This document shows positions 1 through 8,740 of a stretch of DNA of 42,685 bases, piece by piece. The notes under the pieces were generated by a model. The model made no database searches. It saw nothing but the letters and a program-made list of their open reading frames with translations, and was not told the DNA's origin. This DNA comes from an uncultured Alphaproteobacteria bacterium (GTDB taxonomy: Bacteria > Pseudomonadota > Alphaproteobacteria > HIMB59). How positions within the stretch are numbered: position 1 is the stretch's first letter; each line of letters opens with the position of its first letter. Where the stretch lies: positions 1-42,685 of the forward strand of contig CACPCY010000003.1 in the NCBI GenBank assembly GCA_902632575.1, given 5' to 3'. The position numbers and the translations under genes were made by a program.

Positions 1-174
1 ACGTTTAATTCTATAAAAAAATTAACTGACAAGCATATTACTATCGGAGGAGGTGTTAAGGACCTTAACGATATCGAATTGAGTAAATCAAATGGTTTCA
101 ATAATGTTGTTGTAGGTAAAGCTATATACGAAAATAAAATATCTATAAATAGTTTGGCCCAGTTTAATGCTTAA
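1..174 (+). CDS. hisA: HisA, phosphoribosylformimino-AICAR isomerase, C-terminal fragment
   Basis: The window opens inside this gene; 57 codons and a TAA stop are visible. HisA isomerises ProFAR to PRFAR in histidine synthesis. The visible end carries ITIGGGV followed later by VVVGKAIYE, the two phosphate-binding strand ends of a HisA/HisF (beta/alpha)8 barrel. It is placed directly before hisF, and the two reading frames overlap by 8 nt, as in many proteobacterial his operons. The catalytic N-terminal half lies outside the window, so the assignment rests on the barrel motifs and the neighbour. Confidence 0.88.
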   Translation, partial: TFNSIKKLTDKHITIGGGVKDLNDIELSKSNGFNNVVVGKAIYENKISINSLAQFNA

Positions 175-919
175 GACAAGAATAATTCCATGCCTTGATG
201 TTATTAAAAACAAAGTTGTTAAAGGTGTTAATTTTAAAAACATAAAAGTCATGGGTAACGCAGTCGAAATGGCAAAATATTACTCTTTATCAGGGGCTGA
301 TGAACTTTGTATGCTTGATATAAATGCATCATATCAAAATAGAAAAACATTTATTAAAACTGTTGAATCAATAGCTAAGGTTATAAATATCCCTTTAACT
401 GTAGGTGGAGGAGTTTCAGATTTGAGCGATATAACAGATTTGCTTAATGCAGGAGCAGATAAAGTATCAATTAATTCCGCAGCAGTAAATAATCCAAAAT
501 TAATAAGACAAGCTTCATTGAGACATGGCTCTCAATGCATAGTCGTAGCAATTGATGGAAAACGACATAAAAATAAAATGAAAGTTGTCATCAAAGGTGG
601 AAGAGAAATTACCAAAAATGAACTTATTACATGGGCAAAACAAGTACAATCTCTTGGTGCTGGGGAAATATTAATGACTTCAATGGATACAGATGGTGTT
701 CAAAATGGTTTCGATAGCAATATGCTAAAAAAAGTAACCAGTAATGTTGGTATTCCTGTAATTGCTAGTGGTGGTGTTGGAAGTCTTGAACATTTTTATT
801 TAGGTTATTTGACAAAATCAACTGGTTTGTTAGCTGCGAGCGTATTTCACTCTAGAAAATATAAAATTAAGACTGTAAAAAAATATCTTAGTAGCAAAGG
901 TGTCCCTGTCAGATTATGA
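167..919 (+). CDS. hisF: HisF, imidazole glycerol phosphate synthase cyclase subunit
   Basis: HisF is the cyclase half of IGP synthase. It uses ammonia from HisH to turn PRFAR into imidazole glycerol phosphate and AICAR. The 250-residue protein has normal family length. The two catalytic aspartates are visible, Asp11 in IIPCLD and Asp130 in VVAIDGKR, as are the phosphate-binding loops GGGV near 80-83 and ASGGVG in the C-terminal half. The ATG lies inside the end of hisA (8-nt overlap), so the two genes are translationally coupled. Its own stop overlaps the next gene as ATGA. hisH is not in view and presumably lies upstream of the window. Confidence 0.96.
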   Translation: MLKTRIIPCLDVIKNKVVKGVNFKNIKVMGNAVEMAKYYSLSGADELCMLDINASYQNRKTFIKTVESIAKVINIPLTVGGGVSDLSDITDLLNAGADKVSINSAAVNNPKLIRQASLRHGSQCIVVAIDGKRHKNKMKVVIKGGREITKNELITWAKQVQSLGAGEILMTSMDTDGVQNGFDSNMLKKVTSNVGIPVIASGGVGSLEHFYLGYLTKSTGLLAASVFHSRKYKIKTVKKYLSSKGVPVRL

Positions 920-1251
920 GTTATGACAAAGAAAATATTTTCGCAAAGATTTTAAAAGGTGAAATTCCTTGTGATAAGGTTTTTGAAAATGAGCATGTGC
1001 TTTCATTCAAAGATATTAGTCCAAAAGCTAAAACGCATATCTTAATAATACCTAAGAAACCTGTTCTTGATATTTCTGATTTTTTACAAAATACAGACAG
1101 CTTATATCAAACCAATTTTTGGAAATCTGTCGATGAAATTATAGATATTTTAGGTTTAAGAGATAAAGGTTTTAAAATTAAAACGCATAAAGGCAAAGAC
1201 GGTGGTCAAGAGGTATTTCATTTTCACTTACATTTGTTGTCAGATGTCTAG
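916..1251 (+). CDS. HIT family nucleotide hydrolase (HinT-like)
   Basis: This is a histidine-triad protein of 111 residues, the usual size for HinT-type purine nucleoside phosphoramidases. The triad reads HFHLHLL with histidines 102, 104 and 106, and the N-terminal NIFAKILKGEIPCDKV is the typical HIT opening. It starts in an ATGA overlap with hisF, so it belongs to the his operon. In many alphaproteobacteria hisE stands between hisF and the HIT gene; here hisE is absent from that slot. The physiological substrate of bacterial HinT is not settled, and the operon position does not decide it. Confidence 0.92.
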   Translation: MSYDKENIFAKILKGEIPCDKVFENEHVLSFKDISPKAKTHILIIPKKPVLDISDFLQNTDSLYQTNFWKSVDEIIDILGLRDKGFKIKTHKGKDGGQEVFHFHLHLLSDV

Positions 1252-1252
1252 G

Positions 1253-1816
1253 CTATCTGGCTTGAATGTAATTAATTATATCTAAGACACCCTTTATGTC
1301 TTTAGCATGTTCAATTACCATATCTATTTCTTTTTGATCACTAGAAACACCAAACAGATATACAATTTGTTTTTGTACTTCAAAGTCGTATTTAAATTTT
1401 TTTATATTCGAGTCTGTAAAAATCTTTGTAAAAAGTTGTGTACTTATAAATTTATCTTTGGCTATATCATCAAGACCGTATCCAGTATCAATTGAAATTT
1501 CATTTAACACTTCATTTACACCATTTTGTTGCCATGCTAGCCTAACTGCCTCTAAGCGCATGTCGCCGTAGGGAACTACACCTGTTAAAAGAACTTTACC
1601 CAGTTCGACTTCAACATCAATCCTTGTAAATAAAGTTGCATCGTAAGAAAAATATTTTTCTTTTATCCCAAGCTTAATAGTGGCATCATCCCAACTTTCA
1701 CTAAATGTTTTTTCGTCTTCGTTTTCTTTAATAACAGTTTTGGCGCCTGTAGATACAAGAGACGGTCCACAACCAATAAAAAATATTGAAAGTATAATTA
1801 TAAAATGCTTAGTCAT
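1253..1816 (-). CDS. BON-domain outer-membrane or periplasmic lipoprotein
   Basis: This is a lipoprotein of 187 residues. The N-terminus MTKHFIIILSIFFIGCG is a lipoprotein signal with Cys16 as the likely lipidated residue. Two BON-type alpha/beta repeats follow, roughly 55-115 and 120-187; the first contains the pattern VELGKVLLTGVV. Proteins of this type (YraP/DolP-like) bind anionic phospholipid and help maintain the outer membrane. That role is known from the family and is not shown here. The ATG lies inside the end of rsmI (8-nt overlap), so it is probably co-transcribed with rsmI, and it converges on the HIT gene with a 1-nt gap. Confidence 0.85.
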   Translation of the reverse strand: MTKHFIIILSIFFIGCGPSLVSTGAKTVIKENEDEKTFSESWDDATIKLGIKEKYFSYDATLFTRIDVEVELGKVLLTGVVPYGDMRLEAVRLAWQQNGVNEVLNEISIDTGYGLDDIAKDKFISTQLFTKIFTDSNIKKFKYDFEVQKQIVYLFGVSSDQKEIDMVIEHAKDIKGVLDIINYIQAR

Positions 1817-2627
1817 TCTTTAAATCAATTGACAATTTGTAAAAATCATTCCTAGATATTTTATACTTACTTTTAAGCTGTTGATAAGCCTTTTTTACAC
1901 CTACCTCATTAATAATTGCTTTAATCTCATTAAAGTTGATCTCATCAAACCTGTCTGTCTCTTTTTCAACACTCACCGCTAACACTAACTCACCTTTAAT
2001 TCCAGAGTAATTAAAATTTTCATAATTTTTGTGATCTATATGTATTCTTTCCTCATAAAGTTTTGTAATTTCTTTAAGTATTACTATTTCAAATGTTTCA
2101 GAAATAGAGGCAATAGCATAAACGTCCTTACGTAATTGTTGTTTAGTTGAGTAAATAATTAAATTATTAATTTTATTCTCCAAGAGAGTTTTCTCTTTAT
2201 GTTCTTTTTTTTTGGGAAGAAAACCAATAAAAGTAAATTTCTTTTTATTTAAAAAACCACTAAGTTGAATACCTGAGATTAAGGCGCTAGCACCAGGTAT
2301 TGAATATACATTTACCTGATTTTCAAACAAAAAATTTATTAATTGGTTTCCAGGATCGGATATAAGTGGAGAACCAGAGTCTGATATCAATGATATCACT
2401 TGATTAGATTTTAATAATTTATATATGTAATCTTTTTTTTTGTAAAAATCGTGATCAGTGTACTTAGATAATGATGTTTTGATATTATATCTTTTCAAAA
2501 GCTTTTTACTATTAGTGGTGTTTTCACATAATATTAAATTTGAATTTTTTAAAACATTTATAGCTCTTAATGTGATATCATCTAAATTTCCTATGGGAGT
2601 TGATACTAAATAGAGACCCGGGTTCAT
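1809..2627 (-). CDS. rsmI: RsmI, 16S rRNA 2'-O-ribose C1402 methyltransferase
   Basis: RsmI methylates the ribose of C1402 in the 16S rRNA decoding centre using SAM. The family start GLYLVSTPIGNLDDIT, the SDSGSPLISDPG loop (usually SDAGTPLISDPG) and the IPGASA motif are present. The frame stays open 12 codons further upstream (to 2663), but MNPGLYLV matches the usual start of the family, so I choose the ATG at 2627, giving 272 residues. With that start only one base separates it from the ATG of the divergent LppC-like gene. A position that is usually AEDTR reads CENTT here. Confidence 0.92.
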   Translation of the reverse strand: MNPGLYLVSTPIGNLDDITLRAINVLKNSNLILCENTTNSKKLLKRYNIKTSLSKYTDHDFYKKKDYIYKLLKSNQVISLISDSGSPLISDPGNQLINFLFENQVNVYSIPGASALISGIQLSGFLNKKKFTFIGFLPKKKEHKEKTLLENKINNLIIYSTKQQLRKDVYAIASISETFEIVILKEITKLYEERIHIDHKNYENFNYSGIKGELVLAVSVEKETDRFDEINFNEIKAIINEVGVKKAYQQLKSKYKISRNDFYKLSIDLKND

Positions 2628-2628
2628 T

Positions 2629-3705
2629 ATGAGTTTATTTAAAAATATAATTATATTACTCACATTAATATCATTTTTTAGTTGCGCCCCAACAACAATC
2701 GAGAAAAAAAAGCCGATTGAAAAAGCACCAGAAAAAGTTGAAGAGATAGAAATTGTTGAAGAGAAAAAGAAGGAAATAGAGAAAGTTGAGACAATAAAGA
2801 AGCCATCAAAACCCGAAGATAAAATAATTGATTTTAATAATATCGATAAAATAATTGTTTTTTTATCAGACGATGAAATTTTAACATCCTTGTTTTATGA
2901 CGTATTTATAAAAGAAATCGATATCTTTCCTGATATCAAAAAAATAGAATTTATCTACTCAATTGATGAAATACAAAACTCAATCAACAATTCTCTCATT
3001 ATAGGCCCCACCAATTCAAAAGATTTGTTCGACTTGCCAAATAAACTTGGTGAAAATACATTCACGATTTCTTTATCAAATGACTTCTCTGTAATGAATA
3101 AGTATGCAGACAATGAAATCATTTTCGTATTTAGCAGCCCTTACCAACACGTTGAAATACTTGGGGATTATATCAATTCATCAAACTCACTTGGTGTATT
3201 ATACAAACAAAACGAATATGGATTAAAATTATTTAAATATTTTAAAGATTCCTACCCATTAAAATATATTAAATCATCTCCATTTGGAGATAGCGCAGTA
3301 GATTTGGAATTATCAGTGAAGTTGATGGGAGACTTAAATACATATGACAATATAATAATTTTTGATGATACTTTTAGCTATAAAGATTTAGTGGGATATT
3401 TAGCAACAGAGGACGGAACTTATCCTCTTGAGAGAACATTCCTAATTGACAATTTTTTAGAGCAAAGAAAGAATTTAGAAAATTATTATAAGCCTATTAA
3501 TCGGACTTTCTTGCAAAACATCGATTTGACTACCATGGATGAACCGCATCGGGAATTTTTCTTCAGGACCTCAGTAAAAATATCACTTACTATTGCTAAC
3601 CAAATTCTAAAAAACAATTTTTTACCAAGCGCTATTGATTATGAGGACTTTGGAAGATTACCATTAGAAAATATGATGATTAGTTATCCTGTAATATTTG
3701 ATTAG
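2629..3705 (+). CDS. LppC/LpoA-like lipoprotein, probable penicillin-binding protein activator
   Basis: This is a lipoprotein of 358 residues. The signal MSLFKNIIILLTLISFFSC ends at Cys19. A linker rich in Glu, Lys and Pro (about residues 24-62) follows, and then a domain that looks like a type 1 periplasmic binding fold. In alphaproteobacteria LppC-family genes commonly sit head to head with rsmI, as here, and that context supports the call more than sequence alone. LpoA-type proteins are thought to activate peptidoglycan synthases from the outer membrane. No Shine-Dalgarno sequence is obvious before the ATG, which lies one base from the rsmI start. Its 3' end overlaps the end of rdgB by 26 nt. 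Confidence 0.75.
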   Translation: MSLFKNIIILLTLISFFSCAPTTIEKKKPIEKAPEKVEEIEIVEEKKKEIEKVETIKKPSKPEDKIIDFNNIDKIIVFLSDDEILTSLFYDVFIKEIDIFPDIKKIEFIYSIDEIQNSINNSLIIGPTNSKDLFDLPNKLGENTFTISLSNDFSVMNKYADNEIIFVFSSPYQHVEILGDYINSSNSLGVLYKQNEYGLKLFKYFKDSYPLKYIKSSPFGDSAVDLELSVKLMGDLNTYDNIIIFDDTFSYKDLVGYLATEDGTYPLERTFLIDNFLEQRKNLENYYKPINRTFLQNIDLTTMDEPHREFFFRTSVKISLTIANQILKNNFLPSAIDYEDFGRLPLENMMISYPVIFD

Positions 3706-4279
3706 ATAATTTTTTAAAAGCTTCATACCTGTGAGAGTTTAATAATTTTTGCTTCTCATTCATTTCAGCAAATGTCTTATTGTTATCTGTAGGAATAAAA
3801 TATGGATCATAACCAAAACCAAAATTGCCTCTTTTATATTTTATTATAAAACCTGGTATGGACCCTGATACCATATATCTTTGGTTTTTTCCTAAAACGC
3901 AAATAGAACAAAAAAAAGTCGCATCAATATAACTTAAGTTCTCAAATTTACTAAAAATAAAATCTATAACCTTTTGCTCTCCACCTAATTTTTTTGCCTC
4001 TCTTGCTGTTTTGATTCCTGGATAGTTATTTAATTTACTTACAACAAATCCACTATCATCACATAGTACGAGCGTATTTGTTTTATCCCAAAAATATTTC
4101 GATTTAATTTCACAATTTTCTTCAAAAGTTTTACCATTTTCAGTTGGTTCACCAATATTATTAAATTTATTTAGATTTAAAACTTCATATTCTCTAAATA
4201 GATTGAAGTGCTTTATATAAAAAATAAATTCTTTTAATTTTCCAGTATTATTAGTGCCAAGTAATAAATTATTTTTCAA
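3680..4279 (-). CDS. rdgB: RdgB/HAM1 non-canonical purine NTP pyrophosphatase
   Basis: This enzyme hydrolyses dITP, XTP and ITP to monophosphates and so keeps deaminated purines out of nucleic acid. LLGTNNTGKLKE is the substrate-binding loop, followed by TFEENCEIKSKYF, CDDSGF (general-base Asp) and GFGYDPYFIP. The open frame extends to an ATG at 4324, but that would overlap rph by 56 nt and add 15 unrelated residues. A TTG at 4279 starts exactly at the conserved region and gives 199 residues, the usual size, overlapping the rph stop by 11 nt. I prefer the TTG start. The rph-rdgB pairing is common. Confidence 0.92.
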   Translation of the reverse strand: MKNNLLLGTNNTGKLKEFIFYIKHFNLFREYEVLNLNKFNNIGEPTENGKTFEENCEIKSKYFWDKTNTLVLCDDSGFVVSKLNNYPGIKTAREAKKLGGEQKVIDFIFSKFENLSYIDATFFCSICVLGKNQRYMVSGSIPGFIIKYKRGNFGFGYDPYFIPTDNNKTFAEMNEKQKLLNSHRYEAFKKLSNQILQDN

Positions 4280-4994
4280 TTGCCAAGTTTTGAATATTGA
4301 AAATTTCTGGCATCGATCCCTCAACTAGTTCTATAAAACTCATAATAGTTTTCTTGCTAAATTTAGCCTCTTCACCAGTAGATTGAAACTCAATAAATTG
4401 ACCATCATTTGCCATTACCACATTGCAATCTACTTCAGCACTCGAGTCTTCAATGTAATTTAAATCTATGCATGATGTTCCTTTAACAACACCAACCGAT
4501 ATTGCTGCAACTTGATTTACTATAATTGCCTTTGATAAATTAAATTTATTTTTGAACTCATTTATTGATCGAACAAGACTAACGTATCCGCCAATGATAG
4601 ATGCTGTCCTTGTTCCTCCATCAGCACTAATCACATCACAATCAATCTTGATAGTTTTTTCGCCAAGTATATCTAAATTAACAGCACACCTTAAACTTCT
4701 TCCAATAAGTCTCTGAATTTCTTGTGTTCTTCCAGACTGCCTACCTTTGGCTGCCTCTCTGTCCATTCTTTCAGATGTAGAGGAAGGTAACATACCATAT
4801 TCTGCAGTTAACCAACCTTTCCCAGAATTTCTTAAAAATCCAGGAACTCTATCTTCAATAATAGCTGAGCAACAGACATGAGTATTTCCTAACTTAACTA
4901 AACATGATGATTGATTATTTGGTTGAAAGCCTGGAATTATTTCTAAATTTCTAATTTTAGAGAGCTCTCTATCATTTCTTGTATATCCAGACAT
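4269..4994 (-). CDS. rph: RNase PH, phosphorolytic 3' tRNA processing
   Basis: RNase PH trims tRNA 3' ends by phosphorolysis. The protein is 241 residues long, as usual. Family signatures include the opening YTRNDRELSKIRN, then GWLTAEYGMLPSST, GRSLRCAVNLD, DCDVISADGGTRTASI and EVDCNVVM. It is divergent from hrcA across a 41-bp AT-only gap, an arrangement conserved in alphaproteobacteria, and is followed by rdgB on the same strand. Confidence 0.96.
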   Translation of the reverse strand: MSGYTRNDRELSKIRNLEIIPGFQPNNQSSCLVKLGNTHVCCSAIIEDRVPGFLRNSGKGWLTAEYGMLPSSTSERMDREAAKGRQSGRTQEIQRLIGRSLRCAVNLDILGEKTIKIDCDVISADGGTRTASIIGGYVSLVRSINEFKNKFNLSKAIIVNQVAAISVGVVKGTSCIDLNYIEDSSAEVDCNVVMANDGQFIEFQSTGEEAKFSKKTIMSFIELVEGSMPEIFNIQNLAIEK

Positions 4995-5035
4995 TTATGT
5001 TTTATTATTTTAAATTATAAGATTAATTAAGATTA

Positions 5036-6058
5036 ATGAATAAAAAAATTACAGATATTGGTGCACGATCAAAGCTTATATTCAAGTCACTTGTCGAAAG
5101 TTACTTGAAAACAGGTGAGCCTATGGGCTCCAAAGCACTTAGTTCAAAAATTTCTTATAAACTCTCACCAGCCACAATAAGAAATGTTTTAAACGAAATA
5201 AATTTTCACGGACTTATACAAAAAGGACATTTCTCTGCAGGCAGTATACCAACTGATTTAGGTTTACAATTTTATACTCATGCACTTTTAGAGCCAGGAT
5301 CAATTAGTAAAAGTGAAAAAGAGATTATTGAGAAGTCATCTAAAATGAATAATCTTTTAAATGAACAAGAAATAATTACTAACACTTTAAATGGCCTATC
5401 GAAACAAGCTAGTCTTATTATCAGTAATGAAAAAATAACAAAAATTAGAAAAGTTGACTTTCACAAAATCGATAATCATAAAGTAATATTCATCATCGAG
5501 CATGAAGATGGGTATACATCAAATAGAATAGTAGAAATTGATGAAAATATTCGAACAGAAGATTTAAATAGTATTAGTAACTTTATAAATAAGTTTTCAA
5601 AATCTATGTCTCCTACAGAAATTCAAAATAATATAAAAATTTTTATAAAATCTGCAAAAAATCAAATAACCAATACCTCAAAAAAACTTTTGCTTAAAGG
5701 AATAAAAATTGAAAAATCTCAAAATACAGGAACCTTTTTTGTTAGAGGCCTACCAAATTTAATTAAGAATAATTTAGAAACAGACCTAGACAGCATAAAT
5801 GAGCTTTTGAGTGATATTGAAACAGGTAAAATGGCAAACAAAATGATTAAGGCCTTGAAAAAATCAAAAGGAGTACAAATATTTATTGGAAGTAACACAA
5901 ATTTTTTTAAAAATACAAACTTATCTATGATTTTATCAAATTATAAAACTAAAAATGGACTCACTGGTGCTATTGGTGTCATAGGTCCAAAAAGAATTGA
6001 TTATCAGCGAATTGTTCCTATTGTGAGCTATATGTCTGAAACAATATCAAAAAAATAA
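5036..6058 (+). CDS. hrcA: HrcA, heat-inducible transcription repressor
   Basis: HrcA normally represses groE and/or dnaK by binding the CIRCE inverted repeat. The 340-residue protein begins with a winged-helix region (about 1-75, with GEPMGSKALS and LSPATIRNVLNE), continues through a GAF-like middle part, and ends with the family tail TGAIGVIGPKRIDYQRIVPIV. The gene leads grpE-dnaK-dnaJ, ten bases before grpE. I find no TTAGCACTC/GAGTGCTAA pair in the gaps before hrcA, grpE or dnaK, so its target is probably elsewhere in the genome (for example groESL). Confidence 0.93.
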   Translation: MNKKITDIGARSKLIFKSLVESYLKTGEPMGSKALSSKISYKLSPATIRNVLNEINFHGLIQKGHFSAGSIPTDLGLQFYTHALLEPGSISKSEKEIIEKSSKMNNLLNEQEIITNTLNGLSKQASLIISNEKITKIRKVDFHKIDNHKVIFIIEHEDGYTSNRIVEIDENIRTEDLNSISNFINKFSKSMSPTEIQNNIKIFIKSAKNQITNTSKKLLLKGIKIEKSQNTGTFFVRGLPNLIKNNLETDLDSINELLSDIETGKMANKMIKALKKSKGVQIFIGSNTNFFKNTNLSMILSNYKTKNGLTGAIGVIGPKRIDYQRIVPIVSYMSETISKK

Positions 6059-6068
6059 AGGAATTATT

Positions 6069-6695
6069 ATGGAAGAAGAGAAAAAATACGAAGATCATGC
6101 TAAACAACAAGAAGAAGACGTTACAGAAAATCAAGAAACCACTGAGACTGATGTAGAACAAAATTCAAATACAAATGAAGATGAAATCCAAAAACTCAAA
6201 CAGGAAATTGAGAGTTTAAAAGACCAAAGGTTAAGAGCTGTTGCTGAACTAGAAAACTTCAGAAAAAGGGCAGAAAAAGATAAATCAGATGCACTTAAAT
6301 ATGGTATTGCTAATTTTGCAAAAGAAATAATTAATATCGGTGACAATATCGAGAGAGCAAAATCAAGTATTTCAGAGGAAGTGAGATCTAATGAAAGCAT
6401 TAAGTCTGTTGTTGATGGCTTAGATCTTATTGCACAATCTACTATGGCCACTTTCGAAAAAATTGGCATCAAAAAAATTGAAAGTATAAACCAAAAATTT
6501 GACCATAATTTACACCAAGCTATGATGGAAATTGAAAAAAATGACTGTGAGCCCGGAACTATTGTTCAAGAACTAATTCCAGGCTACACATTGCATGATA
6601 GGTTACTAAGACCAGCAATGGTAGGGGTATCAAAAAAATCTCAAGAAAATCAAGACGATAAATCCATCAAAGAAGAAGAGAAATCCGAAAAGTAA
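6069..6695 (+). CDS. grpE: GrpE, nucleotide exchange factor for DnaK
   Basis: GrpE releases ADP from DnaK. The 208-residue protein starts with an acidic Glu/Gln-rich tail (about 1-40), then a long coiled coil (about 45-75, IQKLKQEIESLKDQRLRAVA), then ELENFRKRAEKDK and the C-terminal beta domain containing FDHNLHQAMME and VGVSKK. A clear ribosome site (AAAGGA) lies about six bases before the ATG. Gene order hrcA-grpE-dnaK is conserved across many bacteria. Confidence 0.96.
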   Translation: MEEEKKYEDHAKQQEEDVTENQETTETDVEQNSNTNEDEIQKLKQEIESLKDQRLRAVAELENFRKRAEKDKSDALKYGIANFAKEIINIGDNIERAKSSISEEVRSNESIKSVVDGLDLIAQSTMATFEKIGIKKIESINQKFDHNLHQAMMEIEKNDCEPGTIVQELIPGYTLHDRLLRPAMVGVSKKSQENQDDKSIKEEEKSEK

Positions 6696-6718
6696 GAAAA
6701 TTCAACAGTTTTAATGCT

Positions 6719-6747
6719 CTTGAATTAAGTAAGTATCAACCCATATA
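6719..6747 (+). promoter_or_regulatory. Probable sigma-32 (RpoH) heat-shock promoter upstream of dnaK
   Basis: CTTGAA at 6719-6724 and CCCATATA at 6740-6747 are separated by 15 bases. This closely matches the sigma-32 consensus CTTGAA-N13-15-CCCCATNT. It lies in the 90-bp gap between grpE and dnaK, 39 bases before the dnaK ATG, at the right distance for a 5' leader of about 30 nt. Detected by eye only, but both boxes and the spacing agree. Confidence 0.75.
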
Positions 6748-6785
6748 AATATAAGATTATTTAATTTTAAAGTAGGAAAAACAAT

Positions 6786-8717
6786 ATGGCTAAAGTAATT
6801 GGAATTGATTTAGGTACCACAAACTCTTGTGTGGCAATAATGGATGGAAAGAATCCAAAGGTAATAGAGAATTCAGAAGGTGCTAGAACAACACCTTCTG
6901 TTGTAGCTTTTACTGAAAGCGAAAAACTAATTGGTCAATCTGCAAAAAGACAAGCGGTCACAAACCCTGAAAATACACTTTATGCCGTAAAAAGATTTAT
7001 TGGTAGAAGTTTTGAAGATGACACTGTGAAAAAGGATGTTGGCTTATCTCCATTTAAAATTATTAAAGGTAATAACGGTGATGCATGGGTTGAAGCTCAA
7101 GGTGAAAAATATAGCCCTAGTCAAATCTCTGCTTTTATTCTTCAAAAAATGAAAGAGACAGCCGAGTCTTATACAGGAGAAACTATTACACAAGCAGTGA
7201 TAACTGTTCCTGCTTATTTCAATGATGCACAAAGGCAAGCAACTAAAGATGCCGGAAAAATTGCTGGCTTAGAAGTTTTAAGAATTATAAATGAACCAAC
7301 TGCTGCTTCATTAGCATATGGCCTAGATAAAAAACAATCAGGCACTGTAGTTGTCTACGATTTAGGCGGTGGTACATTTGATGTATCAATTTTAGAAGTT
7401 GGCGATGGTGTATTCGAAGTTAAGTCTACAAATGGTGACACACACTTGGGTGGCGAAGACTTTGATTTAAGAATTATTGATTTTTTAGCTAGCGAATTTA
7501 AAAAAGAGCAAGGTATAGATTTAAAAAATGACAAATTAGCATTACAACGTTTAAAGGAGGCTGCTGAAAAAGCAAAAATAGAACTGTCAAGTTCAACTCA
7601 AACTGATGTAAATTTACCTTTTATTACAGCTGATCAATCTGGGCCTAAACACTTAAATGTAAAACTTACCAGAGCTAAGCTTGAAGAGTTGGTTGACGAC
7701 TTGCTCCAAAATACCATTGAACCTTGTAAAAAAGCCCTAAGTGACGCTGGCCTTTCAGCAAGCGACATAAACGATGTCATTTTAGTTGGTGGAATGACAA
7801 GAATGCCAAAAGTAACAGAAATTGTTAAAAACTTTTTTGGAAAAGACCCAAGTAAAGGTGTTAACCCTGATGAGGTTGTGGCTATGGGAGCAGCTATTCA
7901 GGCAGGTGTTTTACAAGGTGATGTAAAAGATGTCTTACTTTTAGACGTAACCCCACTTTCTTTGGGTATTGAAACACTGGGCGGAGTATTTACAAAGTTA
8001 ATTGAAAGAAATACGACTGTTCCTACAAAAAAAAGCCAAGTATTCTCAACAGCAGAGGACAATCAAAATGCTGTTACTATCAGGGTCTTTCAGGGAGAAA
8101 GAGAAATGGCTGCTGATAACAAGCTTTTAGGTCAATTCGATTTAGTTGGCATACCTCCTGCCCCAAGAGGAACACCACAAATCGAGGTGACTTTCGATAT
8201 TGACGCTAATGGTATTGTCAATGTATCTGCAAAAGATAAATCTACAGGAAAAGAGCAACAAATTAAAATCCAAGCATCTGGTGGTCTATCAGATGAAGAG
8301 ATTGACAAAATGGTTAAAGATGCTGAAGCCAATGCTGAAACAGATAAGAAGAAAAGAGAAGAGGTTGATGTTAAGAATCAAGCCGATAGTCTTGTCTTCC
8401 AAGTGGAAAAAAATATTAAAGAGCACGGCGATAAAATTAGTCCCGAAGATAAATCTAAAATAGAAGCAGACTTAAAAGATTTAAAAGAAGCGCTCGAAAA
8501 AAATGAGATTGATACCATAAAACAAAAAACACAAGACCTAACTCAATCATCTATGAAAATGGGCGAAGCTATGTACAAAGATCAACAATCATCTGAGGCA
8601 CCTGGCGCAGAACAACCTAAGCAAGAAGATAACACTAGTGAAACTAAAAGCGATGATGATGTTATAGACGCAGACTACGAAGAAGTAGACGAAGATAAAA
8701 AAGCAAGCGGACAGTAA
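6786..8717 (+). CDS. dnaK: DnaK, Hsp70 chaperone
   Basis: Complete Hsp70 of 643 residues. The ATPase domain opens with [13 protein letters not shown], with [14 protein letters not shown] and [12 protein letters not shown] further on. The linker [16 protein letters not shown] leads to the substrate-binding beta domain and helical lid. The acidic tail ends in the familiar [14 protein letters not shown]. The ribosome site AGTAGGA precedes the ATG. A heat-shock promoter candidate lies just upstream, so dnaK-dnaJ can be transcribed apart from hrcA-grpE. Confidence 0.98.
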   Translation: MAKVIGIDLGTTNSCVAIMDGKNPKVIENSEGARTTPSVVAFTESEKLIGQSAKRQAVTNPENTLYAVKRFIGRSFEDDTVKKDVGLSPFKIIKGNNGDAWVEAQGEKYSPSQISAFILQKMKETAESYTGETITQAVITVPAYFNDAQRQATKDAGKIAGLEVLRIINEPTAASLAYGLDKKQSGTVVVYDLGGGTFDVSILEVGDGVFEVKSTNGDTHLGGEDFDLRIIDFLASEFKKEQGIDLKNDKLALQRLKEAAEKAKIELSSSTQTDVNLPFITADQSGPKHLNVKLTRAKLEELVDDLLQNTIEPCKKALSDAGLSASDINDVILVGGMTRMPKVTEIVKNFFGKDPSKGVNPDEVVAMGAAIQAGVLQGDVKDVLLLDVTPLSLGIETLGGVFTKLIERNTTVPTKKSQVFSTAEDNQNAVTIRVFQGEREMAADNKLLGQFDLVGIPPAPRGTPQIEVTFDIDANGIVNVSAKDKSTGKEQQIKIQASGGLSDEEIDKMVKDAEANAETDKKKREEVDVKNQADSLVFQVEKNIKEHGDKISPEDKSKIEADLKDLKEALEKNEIDTIKQKTQDLTQSSMKMGEAMYKDQQSSEAPGAEQPKQEDNTSETKSDDDVIDADYEEVDEDKKASGQ

Positions 8718-8740
8718 CTCTTAGCTTGGTTTAAAATATT

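Noticed and set aside
4995..5035. CIRCE operator before hrcA
   Set aside because: The gap is only A and T apart from a few G bases and has no TTAGCACTC/GAGTGCTAA pair.
6131..6472. Open frame of 113 codons on the minus strand inside grpE
   Set aside because: It is antisense to a conserved gene, Ser/Leu-rich in the way antisense frames of Lys/Glu-rich coiled coils are, and has no independent support.
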